Source of the DNA: Micromonospora sp. RHAY321
Lineage (GTDB): Bacteria > Actinomycetota > Actinomycetes > Mycobacteriales > Micromonosporaceae
DNA length: 45,879 nucleotides
Reading direction: 5' to 3'
Assembly: GCF_023896955.1 (NCBI RefSeq)
Contig: NZ_JAMHIW010000026.1
Location: 1-45,879, forward strand
The position numbers and the translations under genes are program-made. Positions 24,265 through 32,945 of the stretch are shown here, piece after piece. Each line of letters opens with the position of its first letter. Within the stretch, counting starts at the first letter, position 1. The notes under the pieces were generated by a model that saw only the letters and a list, made by a program, of their open reading frames with translations, searched no databases and was not told where the DNA came from.

Positions 24265-24831
24265 TCACTGCTCTCTCGTCGAGGAAGTGGCCGGCTCGGG
24301 ACGCGACACCGGCAACGCCGCGACGTCCCGCCTGGAGAACTGCCCGGGGACGGTCAGCCCCGCCCGAGCGCACGAGTGGAAGTTGTTGAGGGCGTTGACC
24401 CACTTGTCGGCGAGAGCGTGCCAGACGTCGTCGTCCAGCTTCGTGCCCAGCCGTGCCGGCTGCTCAAGTTGCCAGACGGCGCGGTTCAGCTCGTGTGCCG
24501 CCTCGATGGTGGCGCCGTCGGCCAGCAGGGGCAGCGCCTCGAACGCCTCCGACCTGCGTATCTCGACGTCCGCCAGCTCCTGTAGCAGCGCAGCGAGGTC
24601 GGCCTCGGAAGCGCCGTTGATACGGCCCGCGTGAACCTGGTTCGCCCGGGTGCCGGCCAGCTTCGCCGCCGAGACGTAGGACACGTACGCGTCCAGTCGG
24701 CGCTGGTCCCACCGGACGTGCAGTTCCCTGGCGAACCTGTCGCGATCGGTGAGCCTGCCGACGACGTACGTGCCGGCCGCTCCGGCCAGCACCGCGATCA
24801 CGGCCGCCAGAGCGGTGATTGCCTGATCCAT
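24265..24831 (-). CDS. hypothetical protein with one N-terminal membrane segment
   Basis: A 188-residue protein. Residues 4-26 form a single membrane segment (ALAAVIAVLAGAAGTYVVGR); the rest is helical and charged (DRFARELHVRWDQRRLDAYV, LQELADVEIRRSEAFEALPL) and ends in a Ser/Thr-rich tail. This is the common actinobacterial type in which a short anchor holds a cytoplasmic helical bundle. The ATG at 24831 has GGAGGGAGG upstream. The function is unknown. Confidence 0.8.
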   Translation of the reverse strand: MDQAITALAAVIAVLAGAAGTYVVGRLTDRDRFARELHVRWDQRRLDAYVSYVSAAKLAGTRANQVHAGRINGASEADLAALLQELADVEIRRSEAFEALPLLADGATIEAAHELNRAVWQLEQPARLGTKLDDDVWHALADKWVNALNNFHSCARAGLTVPGQFSRRDVAALPVSRPEPATSSTREQ

Positions 24832-24953
24832 CGTCAACGCCTCCCTCCGCTGCGGGCAGCGACGGCAAGCAGGGTAGCGACAAACGTCAAGCTCGCGCCC
24901 AGAACATGACGAAGGGCGCCCGCCATCTCTGACGAACGCCCTGGTCGCAAGGG

Positions 24954-25026
24954 TGGAGCCGAGGGGACTCGAACCCCTGACCCCCACACTGCCAGTGTGG
25001 TGCGCTACCAGCTGCGCCACGGCCCC
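24954..25026 (-). tRNA. tRNA-Ala (anticodon GGC)
   Basis: A 73-nt cloverleaf on the minus strand. The acceptor GGGGCCG pairs with CGGCTCC and includes the G3-U70 pair that defines alanine identity. The D arm is GCGCAGCTGGTAGCGC. The anticodon loop CTGGCAG gives anticodon GGC. The T arm is AGGGGTTCGAGTCCCCT. The discriminator is A, and CCA is not encoded. Confidence 0.96.
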
Positions 25027-25124
25027 TCGCTGCTGTCCCCGGTCGCCCGGGCACTGGCGAAACTATACACATGCCCGCGAGCGTGGTCATCTCGCGGGTC
25101 CCACCGCGGGCCGGCCGACGCGGG

Positions 25125-25715
25125 TCAGTTGAGCGCCACGTCCGGCGGGAAGTGGGCGACGGCGGCCATCATCCCGCCCTGCCGGCGCAGCACCATCGGC
25201 CACAGGTCGTCAGGCCGGTCGACGAAGGCGTCACCGGGCAGCGCGTCCAGCACGAACCAGGAGCCGTCGGCGATCTCCTGCTCCAGCTGCCCGCTCCCCC
25301 AGCCGGAGTAGCCGGCGAAGACCCGGATGGCGCCGATGCTCTCCCGCAGCCGCTCCGGGTCGACCGATAGGTCGATCGTGCCGACCGCACCGGAGACCTG
25401 GTGGAAGCCCTTGACCCGGCGCAGCGGGTGCCGCATCCGGGCCAGGCAGATGGCCGAGTCGGGCTGCACCGGGCCGCCCTCGAAGAGCACCGCCGGGTGG
25501 CGGGCCAGGTCGTCCCAGTCGCCGAGCACCTCGGCGACCGGCACCTCGGTGGCCCGGTTCAGCACCACACCGAGCGCGCCGCCCGGTTCGTGGGCGACCA
25601 GCAGCACCACCGTACGGTCGAAGTTCGGGTCCTTGAGCGCCGGAGTCGCGACCAGCAGTCGCCCGGTCATCGACTCCATCGCCCGTCCGCCGATCGCCTG
25701 GCCCTCTCCCTGCAT
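25125..25715 (-). CDS. YqgE/AlgH family protein
   Basis: A 196-residue single-domain protein of the YqgE/AlgH (DUF179) family. Family motifs are GRLLVATPALKDPNFDRTVV, LLVAHEPGGALGVVLNR, the central FEGGPVQPDSAICLAR and the GYSGWGSGQLEQEI loop. It is widely conserved; a role in transcription or alginate regulation is described in Pseudomonas, but its activity is not known. The start is uncertain: ATG 25715 is used, and ATG 25679 just before the conserved MTGRLLVATP is possible. Neither has a convincing ribosome site. Confidence 0.9.
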   Translation of the reverse strand: MQGEGQAIGGRAMESMTGRLLVATPALKDPNFDRTVVLLVAHEPGGALGVVLNRATEVPVAEVLGDWDDLARHPAVLFEGGPVQPDSAICLARMRHPLRRVKGFHQVSGAVGTIDLSVDPERLRESIGAIRVFAGYSGWGSGQLEQEIADGSWFVLDALPGDAFVDRPDDLWPMVLRRQGGMMAAVAHFPPDVALN

Positions 25716-25887
25716 CTCACACACCCGTCAACCGTGAGCCCACGCCGGGGATCCGTCATTCACCGGACCCGCACGGTGCACCGGGATCAGCCGCGCTGTC
25801 AACGCCATGCCTGGCACCATAGCCTGCGCTCCGGGTGCTGGCTAAGGTCTGACGGGCGGGTGATCGGACAGTTAAGACGGAGGGTCG

Positions 25888-26688
25888 ATGGCGCCGACGG
25901 CGGACCTCGCGGTGATCGGTGGATCGGGGCTGTACGCCCTCCTCGACGGCACCGCCCACGAGCTGGACACTCCGTACGGCCCACCGTCGGATGCGGTGAC
26001 CATCGCCGAGGTGGCCGGGCGGCGGGTCGCGTTCCTGCCCCGGCACGGGCGCGACCACCGGTACCCGCCGCACCTCATCCCCTACCGGGCCAACCTCTGG
26101 GCGCTGCGCTCCCTGGGCGTACGGCAGGTTCTCGCCCCGTGCGCGGTCGGTGGGCTCCGTCCGGAGCTTGGCCCCGGCACGTTCGTGGTGCCGGACCAGC
26201 TGATCGACCGGACCAGCGGCCGGGCGCAGACCTACTACGACCGGGGCGCGGTGCACGTGCCGTTCGCCGACCCGTACTGCCCGAGCGGCCGGCGGGCACT
26301 GCTCACCGCGGCCGCCGGCCGGGACGTCACCGCCGTGGACGGCGGGACGGTGGTGGTGGTGGAGGGTCCGCGGTTCTCCACCCGTGCCGAGTCCCGCTGG
26401 TTCGCGTCGCTCGGCGGCATGGTGGTCAACATGACCGGCCACCCGGAGGCCGTGCTGGCCCGGGAGCTGGCCCTGTGCTATTCGTCGATCGCCTTGATCA
26501 CCGATCTGGACGCCGGTCTGCGGGCCGGCGAGTCGGTGACCCAGAGCGAGGTGTTCCGGGTCTTCGCGGCGAACACCGACCGGCTGCGGGCCGTCCTGCT
26601 CGACGCGCTGGCCGCGCTGCCCGCCGTCCAGGACTGCGTCTGCGGCCGGGCGTTGGACGGCATCACCCTGCCCTTCCCGCTGCCCTGA
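25888..26688 (+). CDS. mtnP: S-methyl-5'-thioadenosine phosphorylase
   Basis: A 266-residue purine-nucleoside-phosphorylase-type enzyme of the MTAP branch. It starts ADLAVIGGSGLYALLDG (phosphate loop) and has FLPRHGRDHRYPPHLIPYRA, VVEGPRFSTRAE and NMTGHPEAVLARELALCYSS. The base-binding ITDLDAG keeps both aspartates seen in the TDYD motif of adenosine-specific MTAP, which favours methylthioadenosine over methylthioinosine. It recycles the by-product of polyamine and autoinducer synthesis to adenine and methylthioribose-1-phosphate. GACGGAGGG precedes the ATG. The other methionine-salvage genes are not adjacent. Confidence 0.88.
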   Translation: MAPTADLAVIGGSGLYALLDGTAHELDTPYGPPSDAVTIAEVAGRRVAFLPRHGRDHRYPPHLIPYRANLWALRSLGVRQVLAPCAVGGLRPELGPGTFVVPDQLIDRTSGRAQTYYDRGAVHVPFADPYCPSGRRALLTAAAGRDVTAVDGGTVVVVEGPRFSTRAESRWFASLGGMVVNMTGHPEAVLARELALCYSSIALITDLDAGLRAGESVTQSEVFRVFAANTDRLRAVLLDALAALPAVQDCVCGRALDGITLPFPLP

Positions 26689-26831
26689 GCCGGCGCGGGT
26701 GCGGCCCGCCGTTGTGGAGTGGGCCACCGACGCCGGAGAAACGCCCGAAACGCCCGTGACATCCCGATAGATTCGGTTGATCGGTAGGGCGACCTGGGTC
26801 GTCCCTGCGCGCAACACGGAGGCAGGCGGCG

Positions 26832-28427
26832 ATGGCAACGGTCCGGGACGCGACGTACGACGTGCTCCGCGCCCTCGGCATGACCACCATCTTCGGCAAC
26901 CCAGGCTCCACCGAGGAGCCGTTCCTGCGGGACTTCCCGGCCGACTTCCACTACGTCCACGCCCTGCACGAGGCGACGGCGGTCGCGATGGCCGACGGGT
27001 ACGCCCAGGCCACCGGCACGCCCGCGCACGTCAACCTGCACACCGCCCCGGGCACCGGCAACGGCATGGGCAACCTGGTCACGGCGTGGCACAACAAGAC
27101 ACCACTCATCGTCACCGCCGGCCAGCAGACCCGGGAGATGCTGCTGCTCGAACCCCGGCTGACCAGCCGCCGGGCCGCCGAGCTTCCCCAGCCGTACGTC
27201 AAGTGGGGCTACGAGCCGGTCCGCGCGCAGGACATCCCGGCGGCGCTGCTGCGGGCGTACGCGACCGCCGTGCAGCCGCCGGCCGGGCCGGTGTTCCTCT
27301 CCCTGCCCATGGACGACTGGGCCCAGCCGGCCGACCCACCGCTGCCGCCGCGCTCGGTGGCCACCCGGTTCGCGCCGGACCCGCAGCGGCTGGACGAGTT
27401 CGTGCGGGTGCTGGCCGGCAGCCGCAGCCCGGCGCTGGTGTACGGGCCGGGCGTCGACCGGGCGGGGAGCTGGGCGGCCGCGGTGGCGCTGGCCGAGCGG
27501 ATGGCGGCACCGGTCTGGTCGGCTCCCGCCCCGGAGCGGGGCGTGTTCCCGGAGGACCACCCGTCCTTCCGGGGGGTGTTGCCGTTCGCGATCGGGCCGC
27601 TGGCCGAGGCGCTGCGCGGGCACGACACCGTGCTGGTGATCGGTGCACCGGTGTTCCGCTACTACCCGTACGTGCCGGGCGACCACCTGCCCGCCGGCAC
27701 CCGGCTGCTGCACGTCACGGACGACCCGGACGAGGCCGCCCGCGCCCCGGTCGGGGACAGCCTGCTCGGCGACCCGGGGCTGACCCTGGCCGCGCTGGTC
27801 GAGCTGGTGCCCCCGGCCGACCGGCCACCACCGGCGCCCCGGGACGCACCGGCGCCGCCGGAGGTCACCGCGCCGCTGAGCGCCGACGCCCTGTTCGCCG
27901 CGCTTGCCGCGCACTGGCCGGCGGACGGAGTGCTGGTCCAGGAGTCACCGTCCAATCTGACCGCCCTGCGCCGCCGCCTGCGCATCAACCGCCCGGCGTC
28001 GTACTTCACGATGGCCAGCGGCGGTCTCGGCTACGGCCTGCCGGCCGCGGTCGGCGTGGCGCTGGCCGAGCGGGACACCGGACGCGGCCGGCCGGTGGTG
28101 GCGGTGGTCGGCGACGGATCGTTCCACTACTCGGTGCAGGCGCTGTGGACGGCCGCGCGGCTGTCGCTGCCCGTGGTGGTGATCGTCCCGATCAACCAGC
28201 AGTACGCGATCCTCAAGGCGTTCGCCGAACTGAAGGAGACGCCCGGGGTGCCCGGCCTGGACCTGCCGGGGCTGGACATCACCGCCATCGCGGCCGGCTA
28301 CGGCTGCGCCACCAAGGTGGTGGAGACCCCCGACCAGCTCGGCGCGGCACTCGCCGCCGGGTTGCACGCCGACCGTCCCACCGTGCTGCCGGTACCGATC
28401 AGCACCGAGGTGCCCAGCATCCTGTGA
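26832..28427 (+). CDS. benzoylformate-decarboxylase-like ThDP enzyme
   Basis: A 531-residue thiamine-diphosphate enzyme. It aligns over its length with benzoylformate decarboxylase as I recall the Pseudomonas putida sequence: S26 (FGNPGSTEEP), E47 (LHEATA) and H70 (NLHTAPGTGNG) occupy the same numbers. The cofactor motif is VVGDGSFHYSVQALW then INQQYAIL. However, the position of the second catalytic histidine (H281 of the putida enzyme, in FRYHQYDPG) reads FRYYPYVPG, that is Y278. The Mg2+ loop reads NQQ in place of NGT. The substrate is therefore probably a different 2-oxo acid. No mandelate-pathway genes are adjacent. GGAGGCAGG precedes the ATG. Confidence 0.85.
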   Translation: MATVRDATYDVLRALGMTTIFGNPGSTEEPFLRDFPADFHYVHALHEATAVAMADGYAQATGTPAHVNLHTAPGTGNGMGNLVTAWHNKTPLIVTAGQQTREMLLLEPRLTSRRAAELPQPYVKWGYEPVRAQDIPAALLRAYATAVQPPAGPVFLSLPMDDWAQPADPPLPPRSVATRFAPDPQRLDEFVRVLAGSRSPALVYGPGVDRAGSWAAAVALAERMAAPVWSAPAPERGVFPEDHPSFRGVLPFAIGPLAEALRGHDTVLVIGAPVFRYYPYVPGDHLPAGTRLLHVTDDPDEAARAPVGDSLLGDPGLTLAALVELVPPADRPPPAPRDAPAPPEVTAPLSADALFAALAAHWPADGVLVQESPSNLTALRRRLRINRPASYFTMASGGLGYGLPAAVGVALAERDTGRGRPVVAVVGDGSFHYSVQALWTAARLSLPVVVIVPINQQYAILKAFAELKETPGVPGLDLPGLDITAIAAGYGCATKVVETPDQLGAALAAGLHADRPTVLPVPISTEVPSIL

Positions 28428-28455
28428 CCCGCCCCCACCCGGTAACGCGGGCCGC

Positions 28456-29409
28456 TCAGCGCGGGGCGACCGACAGCGGCGCGCCGGTGGAGACGTCCAG
28501 CACCGGCCGGGCGCCCAGTGGAGCGGCGAGGGTGACGGTGACCGGCTCCAGCTTGAGCATGTCGGGGCAGACGCCCGTGGACCGGGTGACCGCACCCCCG
28601 ACCACGACCACGTCCGGCCGTTCCGACACCAGCGGGGTGATCCCGGTGTCGCAGGCACCGACACCGAGCCGGACGGTCAGCCGCGCGCCGTCCACGGCCG
28701 CCAGGTCCTGGGCGGCCACCAGCCCCTCCGGCAGCGGTCGCGCCGGCGCGATGGGCTCGGGGACCGGGGTGACCGCGGTCGGCGCGACGGCGATCCGGGC
28801 CACCGGGGTGGCCAGCTCCTCGATGGTGAACAGCCAGGCCGGCACCTGTGCCTCGCCCCGGCTGGTGCGTACCGGCACCGTGCCGAGCTCGACGCCGGTG
28901 ACGGTCAACGGAAGGCAGGCGGTCTCCGGGCCGCTGGTGACCCAGCCGTCCGGTCCGGGTTCGACGGTGAGGCCGGGGGTCGGCCGTCCCGGCCGCTTCG
29001 GCCGTCCCGGACAGGGCAGCGGGTCGCCCTGGTCGAGCTGCCGGTACGCCTCGGCCGCGCTGACCAGCGGCAGGGTCAGCCGTCCGTCCGGGAAGCGGAT
29101 CTCCCCGCCGACCCGGGTGGGCGGGATCGGGACCTGCTCCCGGTACCAGCCGGCCCGGAAGGCGGCCTCGGTGTCCGGCGTGAAGCCCGGGTCGCCGGTG
29201 AGGATCGTCGGCCCCTGGAGTGGCACGTACCCGGTGCGCCAGTCGGGGCTGGGACGCCACGCCTCGGCGACCTCGGTGGCCCGCTGGTCGAACGCCTCCG
29301 AACGGTGTGCCGGGGCGGTGGGGCCGTCGGCCGGGTCGGCGCCGGTCGTGGCGCAGCCCGTCGCGAGCATCAGCAGGGGCAGGACGAGCAGCAGGACGGG
29401 TCGACGCAT
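28456..29409 (-). CDS. hypothetical secreted lipoprotein
   Basis: A 317-residue protein with a type II signal peptide (MRRPVLLLVLPLLMLATGCA) whose lipobox LATG-C puts the lipidated cysteine at residue 19. The mature part is Pro-rich and has cysteine pairs (CPGR with ACLPL, GACDTG with GVCPDM) that could form disulfides outside the cell. I do not recognise a catalytic domain; the alternating beta-rich pattern suggests one or two immunoglobulin-like folds. The ATG at 29409 is set by the signal peptide. Confidence 0.8.
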   Translation of the reverse strand: MRRPVLLLVLPLLMLATGCATTGADPADGPTAPAHRSEAFDQRATEVAEAWRPSPDWRTGYVPLQGPTILTGDPGFTPDTEAAFRAGWYREQVPIPPTRVGGEIRFPDGRLTLPLVSAAEAYRQLDQGDPLPCPGRPKRPGRPTPGLTVEPGPDGWVTSGPETACLPLTVTGVELGTVPVRTSRGEAQVPAWLFTIEELATPVARIAVAPTAVTPVPEPIAPARPLPEGLVAAQDLAAVDGARLTVRLGVGACDTGITPLVSERPDVVVVGGAVTRSTGVCPDMLKLEPVTVTLAAPLGARPVLDVSTGAPLSVAPR

Positions 29410-29462
29410 GTCGGTTCGACGCGTACGCCGGCGCACCGGTTCCCCGGCCGGCGGCGGCCCGC

Positions 29463-29978
29463 TCAGGTCTCGCCACCCAGGTCCGTCTGGTACGCCTGCC
29501 AGAGCAGGTCGGCGCCTCGGCGCCGATGCCGGGCCAGCGTACGCAGCAGGCAGCCGGCCCGGCCGCGCAGTTCGTCGGGGCTGACCTCGGGCTGCTCCGC
29601 CACCCGCTGCACGGCCAGGAGCGCGGCGACGATCGCGGCGTGTTCCCGGGTCAGCAACCGCACGCCGTGGTCCAGCCGGGGCGCGTGCGTGAGCAGTTCC
29701 CGGTAGAGGCCGTTGGGCCCCTCGGTGACCCTCACGTGCTCGGCGAAGCCCTGCCCGACCGGGCGCAGCCGGACCAGCACGCGTTCGCGCCAACGGGGCT
29801 CGGTCGGCGCGAGGGCGACGGCCCGGGCGAGCGCGTGCAGGTCGCCGGCGAACCCGGCCGGGCGGGGGTCACCGGGAAGCCCGGTGAGGTGCGGACCGGC
29901 GGGGAGACCGGCCGGACGCGGAAGCGCGGCGGACCGCCGGGCGACGAGTGACGGCTGCTGGACCGGACCGGTGACCAT
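29463..29978 (-). CDS. hypothetical helical protein, hemerythrin-like pattern
   Basis: A 171-residue protein. The first about 40 residues are Pro/Ala/Gly-rich; the rest is helical. LDHGVRLLTREHAAIVAALL and the C-terminal LARHRRRGADLLWQAYQTDL suggest a four-helix bundle of the kind seen in actinobacterial hemerythrin-like or cation-binding proteins, but the His/Glu ligand set is incomplete, so metal binding is doubtful. GGGAGGT precedes the ATG at 29978. Its stop is 53 nt upstream of the lipoprotein start, so the two may be co-transcribed. Confidence 0.68.
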   Translation of the reverse strand: MVTGPVQQPSLVARRSAALPRPAGLPAGPHLTGLPGDPRPAGFAGDLHALARAVALAPTEPRWRERVLVRLRPVGQGFAEHVRVTEGPNGLYRELLTHAPRLDHGVRLLTREHAAIVAALLAVQRVAEQPEVSPDELRGRAGCLLRTLARHRRRGADLLWQAYQTDLGGET

Positions 29979-30112
29979 GGGCACCTCCCGCGCTGTGTTG
30001 CTACCGCATACCGCGATGGTGAACCCGCTGGTCCCGCCCTGTCCAGGGCCACCGGACGGCTCATCTACCCCATCGGCCCCACTGGTCACGGCCGCCCCTC
30101 CAGCGCGTCCGC

Positions 30113-30793
30113 TCAGCCTCCGAAGGGGTGCTCCGCCAGGCGGCGCAGGTTCGCGGCGACGGCGTGCGCGTCGCCGTCGCGCCCGTCGAGGGGACGACCG
30201 AGGGTGATGGCGTCCGCCAGAGCCCGCAGCTCGGACGGGGGCAGGGTCGCCAGGCCCATGCCGCGCAGCGGGACGGTGACCCGCCGTTCGCTGTCTCTGG
30301 CGATGGCGACGATGGCCGGCGCCCGGGCCTCGCGCACCCGCGCGTCGTCCCCCGCCTCGTGGGACGGCACGGTGGCCGCGTCGAACCGAGCGGTGGCGAG
30401 GTCGACGGTGCGGCTGGCGAACGCGCCGCGCACCCGCACGCGGCTGCCGTCCAGCCAGGCGGCCGTGCGGAGCACCCGCAGCACCAGGTAGACGCCGAGC
30501 AGGACGAACGGCAGACCGCAGAGCCCGACGAGCCAGGCACGCTCGGGCTGGTTCCCGCCACTGCCGGAGTCCCGCAGCGCGGGCGGCAGCAGCCCCGGAG
30601 GCAGGTCGCGGGCCTCCTCGTAGGTGGCGAACTCGTCGCCCGGGCCGGTCAGCCGGCGCAGCAGCCCGTCGGCGACCAGGGGCAGCACCAGGTACGTCGC
30701 GCCGAGGGCGGCAATGAGGACGCCGACCACCACCGAGACGGTGCGTTGACCGGGTGACGCGCCGACCGACAGGCGTAGTTCCTCGTTCGTCAC
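30113..30793 (-). CDS. hypothetical two-pass membrane protein
   Basis: A 226-residue protein with two membrane segments (about 17-40, VSVVVGVLIAALGATYLVLP, and about 85-108, AWLVGLCGLPFVLLGVYLVL), separated by a 45-residue loop. A beta-rich C-terminal cytoplasmic domain follows (SRVRVRGAFASRTVDLATAR, RRVTVPLRGMGLATLPPSEL) and resembles a bacterial PH-like domain. GTG 30793 lies 6 nt after TACGCT with no ribosome site, so it is probably leaderless. The function is unknown. Confidence 0.75.
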   Translation of the reverse strand: MTNEELRLSVGASPGQRTVSVVVGVLIAALGATYLVLPLVADGLLRRLTGPGDEFATYEEARDLPPGLLPPALRDSGSGGNQPERAWLVGLCGLPFVLLGVYLVLRVLRTAAWLDGSRVRVRGAFASRTVDLATARFDAATVPSHEAGDDARVREARAPAIVAIARDSERRVTVPLRGMGLATLPPSELRALADAITLGRPLDGRDGDAHAVAANLRRLAEHPFGG

Positions 30794-30799
30794 AGCGGC

Positions 30800-30805
30800 A
30801 GCGTA
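30800..30805 (-). promoter_or_regulatory. -10 hexamer, leaderless start of two-pass membrane protein
   Basis: TACGCT with 6 nt to GTG 30793. Confidence 0.45.
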
Positions 30806-30850
30806 GGTGAGCCGCGGCCGAGCGCGGCACCCGCACAAGCCTGGATACGA

Positions 30851-30883
30851 CGATGCGCCCCGGCCGGTGGCCGGGGCGCATCG
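30851..30883 (-). terminator. 15-bp perfect hairpin after tmRNA
   Basis: Arms 30851-30865 and 30869-30883 are perfect complements with a 3-nt loop, 8 nt past the tmRNA CCA end. There is no U-tract. Confidence 0.75.
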
Positions 30884-30891
30884 CTTCGAGG

Positions 30892-31267
30892 TGGTGGAGG
30901 TGCCGGGAATCGAACCCGGGTCCTTCGCCGGTTTGTCAGGGCTTCTCCGAGCGCAGCTCGCTGTGCCTCTACTCGGCCCCACCGCTCACGCGAGCAAGTT
31001 GGTGTGACGGGCCCAGTCGCTGATTAATCTCGCCGCACGGACCCCGCGACCGGGTCCGATTGGCCAGCCTCCTAGCTGATGCCGGCTACTGGGACGAAGG
31101 CGTTCCCAGGCCGACAGACTTAGCTACTCGCCTCAGGCGGCGAGAGCGAAGTCAGCGCGATTGTTCTTGGCGCTTATAAGTTTCCGACGACCGATTCTCG
31201 AGACGACGTCGGCTTCCTCGGCTCGCTTCCCCTGTCGCTGCGTACGAAGTCGAAACCAGTCACCCCC
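30892..31267 (-). ncRNA. ssrA: transfer-messenger RNA (tmRNA)
   Basis: 376 nt on the minus strand. The 5' end GGGGGTG pairs with CACCTCC before A-CCA, and CCA is encoded. GGTTTCGACTTCG follows the acceptor strand, as in tmRNAs. The T arm is GGGTTCGATTCCC. The tag frame (31133-31171) encodes AKNNRADFALAA followed by a stop. It frees stalled ribosomes and marks the nascent chain for proteolysis through the LAA end. smpB lies 104 nt upstream on the same strand. Promoter candidates upstream are TTGTCA-N17-GCCTGT and TAGTCT; neither is strong. Confidence 0.97.
31133..31171 (-). other. tmRNA tag reading frame AKNNRADFALAA
   Basis: The resume codon is GCC; twelve codons are followed by TGA. The ALAA end is the standard protease signal. 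Confidence 0.9.
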
Positions 31268-31371
31268 TCGACAGGCCGCCGATGTGGCGGCACTGACAAG
31301 ACTAACGCCTGCCGCAACGGGTTTCATCCCGAGCCCCGGGCCAACTCGCCGACCCGGACAAACAGGATTTT

Positions 31372-31851
31372 TCAGTCTTCCATGCCCTTGCCGCGCCGAC
31401 CCGAGACCCGGGCGATCTCCCGGTCCGCGTCCCGCTTGGCGAGGTCCTGACGCTTGTCGTACGACTTCTTGCCCTTGGCCAGCGCGATCTCGACCTTGGC
31501 CCAGCCGTCGGAGAAATAGACCTGCAACGGGACGATCGTCAGACCGCCCTCGCGGGTCTTGCCGAGAAGCTTGTCGAGCTCGCCCCGGTTGAGCAGCAGC
31601 TTGCGCGTACGCCGGGGCTCGTGGTTGGTCCAGGTGCCCTGGGTGTACTCCGGGATGTGCATCGAGTGCAGGAACAACTCGTTGTCGCGCTCCTGGGCGA
31701 ACGCGTCGACCAGCGACGCGCGCCCGGCCCGCAGCGACTTGACCTCGGTGCCGGTCAGCGCCATGCCCGCCTCGTACGTGTCGAGGATCGAGTAGTCGTG
31801 GCGCGCCTTCTTGTTGGAGGCGACCACCTTGCGCCCCTTTTCCCGTGGCAT
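31372..31851 (-). CDS. smpB: SsrA-binding protein SmpB
   Basis: A 159-residue protein of normal family length. Motifs are NKKARHDYSILDTYEAGMAL, LTGTEVKSLRAGRASLVDAF, IPEYTQGTWTNHEPRRTRKL and the basic C-terminal tail (KGKKSYDKRQDLAKRDADRE) that occupies the mRNA channel during trans-translation. The ATG at 31851 is chosen for family length and the GGAGAGGGGGTGG upstream. It delivers tmRNA to stalled ribosomes and sits beside ssrA, as in many actinomycetes. Confidence 0.97.
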   Translation of the reverse strand: MPREKGRKVVASNKKARHDYSILDTYEAGMALTGTEVKSLRAGRASLVDAFAQERDNELFLHSMHIPEYTQGTWTNHEPRRTRKLLLNRGELDKLLGKTREGGLTIVPLQVYFSDGWAKVEIALAKGKKSYDKRQDLAKRDADREIARVSGRRGKGMED

Positions 31852-31930
31852 GGGTGCCACCCCCTCTCCTCCGACGTCCGTGGCCGGGGTCACCCCGGCC
31901 GGACAACCGATCATGCTACCTGAATGACAA

Positions 31931-31971
31931 GGACCCTCCCGCGCCGTTTATTTCCGGCAGCGGGAGGGTCC
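31931..31971 (-). terminator. terminator after ftsX
   Basis: GGACCCTCCCGC (31931-31942) pairs perfectly with GCGGGAGGGTCC (31960-31971); an inner GCCG/CGGC extends the stem. It lies between ftsX and smpB. Confidence 0.75.
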
Positions 31972-32002
31972 CCGGGAGACGACGGGACGACCCGTCCGGT
32001 GC

Positions 32003-32878
32003 CTAGACCCGCAGGTAGAAGCGCAGGGTGATCCAGGCGGTGCCGGCGCTGACGAGGCCACCGACGCCCGCCATCAGCGGGAAGATGAACAGGATGTCGC
32101 CCCAGGTGATCGGCGAGAGCAGGCCCTGCAACGCGCTGAGCGACCCGTCGAAGAGCAGATACTTCGCCGCGACGAGGGCGACCAGGCCGAGCAGCGAACC
32201 GATCAGGCCGGCCACGACGGCCTCCAGCACGAACGGGGCCTGGATGAACCAGTTGGACGCGCCGACCAGCTTCATGACCGCCACCTCACGCCGCTTGCTG
32301 TACGCGGCAACCTGGATGGTGTTCGCGACCAGCAGCAGGGCGGCGACAGCCATCACGATGGCCGCGGCCAGCGCGATGTTCTGGATCGAGGTGAGGATGT
32401 TGAAGATCTTGTCCAGTAGCCGGCTCTGGTCGACGATCTCGTCGACGCCCTCGGTCTCCTTGTACTGGTCATAGATGTTCTTGTACTGCTCCGGGTTGTT
32501 CAGCTTCAGCCGGAACGACTCGGGCAGCTGGTCGGGCTTCACGGCGTTCACCAGGTCCGGAGCGTCCTGGTACATCTCCTTGAAGCGCTTGTACGCCTCG
32601 TCCTTGTTGACGTAGAGGACCTCCTTCACCAGGGGGTCGCTCTTCAGCTTGGCGTCCAGGTCGGTGCGCTGCTGCTCGCTCACCTCCTGGCTCAGGAAGA
32701 TCGAAACCTCGATGTTCTTGTAGTAGAGGTCCTTCATGTCGTCGACCTGGCGGTACATGAGACCGCTGGCGCCGAGCATGGTCAGCGAGACCGCCATCGT
32801 GATGATCATCGCGATGGACATGGTCACGTTGCGCCACAGTCCGACCAGTACCTCGGACAGGACGTATTTCACGCGCAT
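32003..32878 (-). CDS. ftsX: cell division protein FtsX
   Basis: A 291-residue permease-like protein: a short cytoplasmic start, a first membrane segment (about 18-42), an extracellular domain (about 45-165), and three further segments in the FtsX/MacB domain (about 170-285). FtsX forms a membrane complex with the FtsE ATPase. In actinobacteria it transmits ATP hydrolysis to a peptidoglycan hydrolase such as RipC through the extracellular domain. GGAGGAAAT lies before the ATG. It is downstream of ftsE by 67 nt and ends at its own terminator. Confidence 0.96.
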   Translation of the reverse strand: MRVKYVLSEVLVGLWRNVTMSIAMIITMAVSLTMLGASGLMYRQVDDMKDLYYKNIEVSIFLSQEVSEQQRTDLDAKLKSDPLVKEVLYVNKDEAYKRFKEMYQDAPDLVNAVKPDQLPESFRLKLNNPEQYKNIYDQYKETEGVDEIVDQSRLLDKIFNILTSIQNIALAAAIVMAVAALLLVANTIQVAAYSKRREVAVMKLVGASNWFIQAPFVLEAVVAGLIGSLLGLVALVAAKYLLFDGSLSALQGLLSPITWGDILFIFPLMAGVGGLVSAGTAWITLRFYLRV

Positions 32879-32945
32879 CGGGATTTCCTCCGGGTCTCCG
32901 GCATGAGGTGTTCGTCGTCAGGCAGCGCAGGGGTGGAGCGCCGGC

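Noticed and set aside
24954..25026. tRNA as an integration site
   Set aside because: No integrase and no repeated tRNA 3' end within the window.
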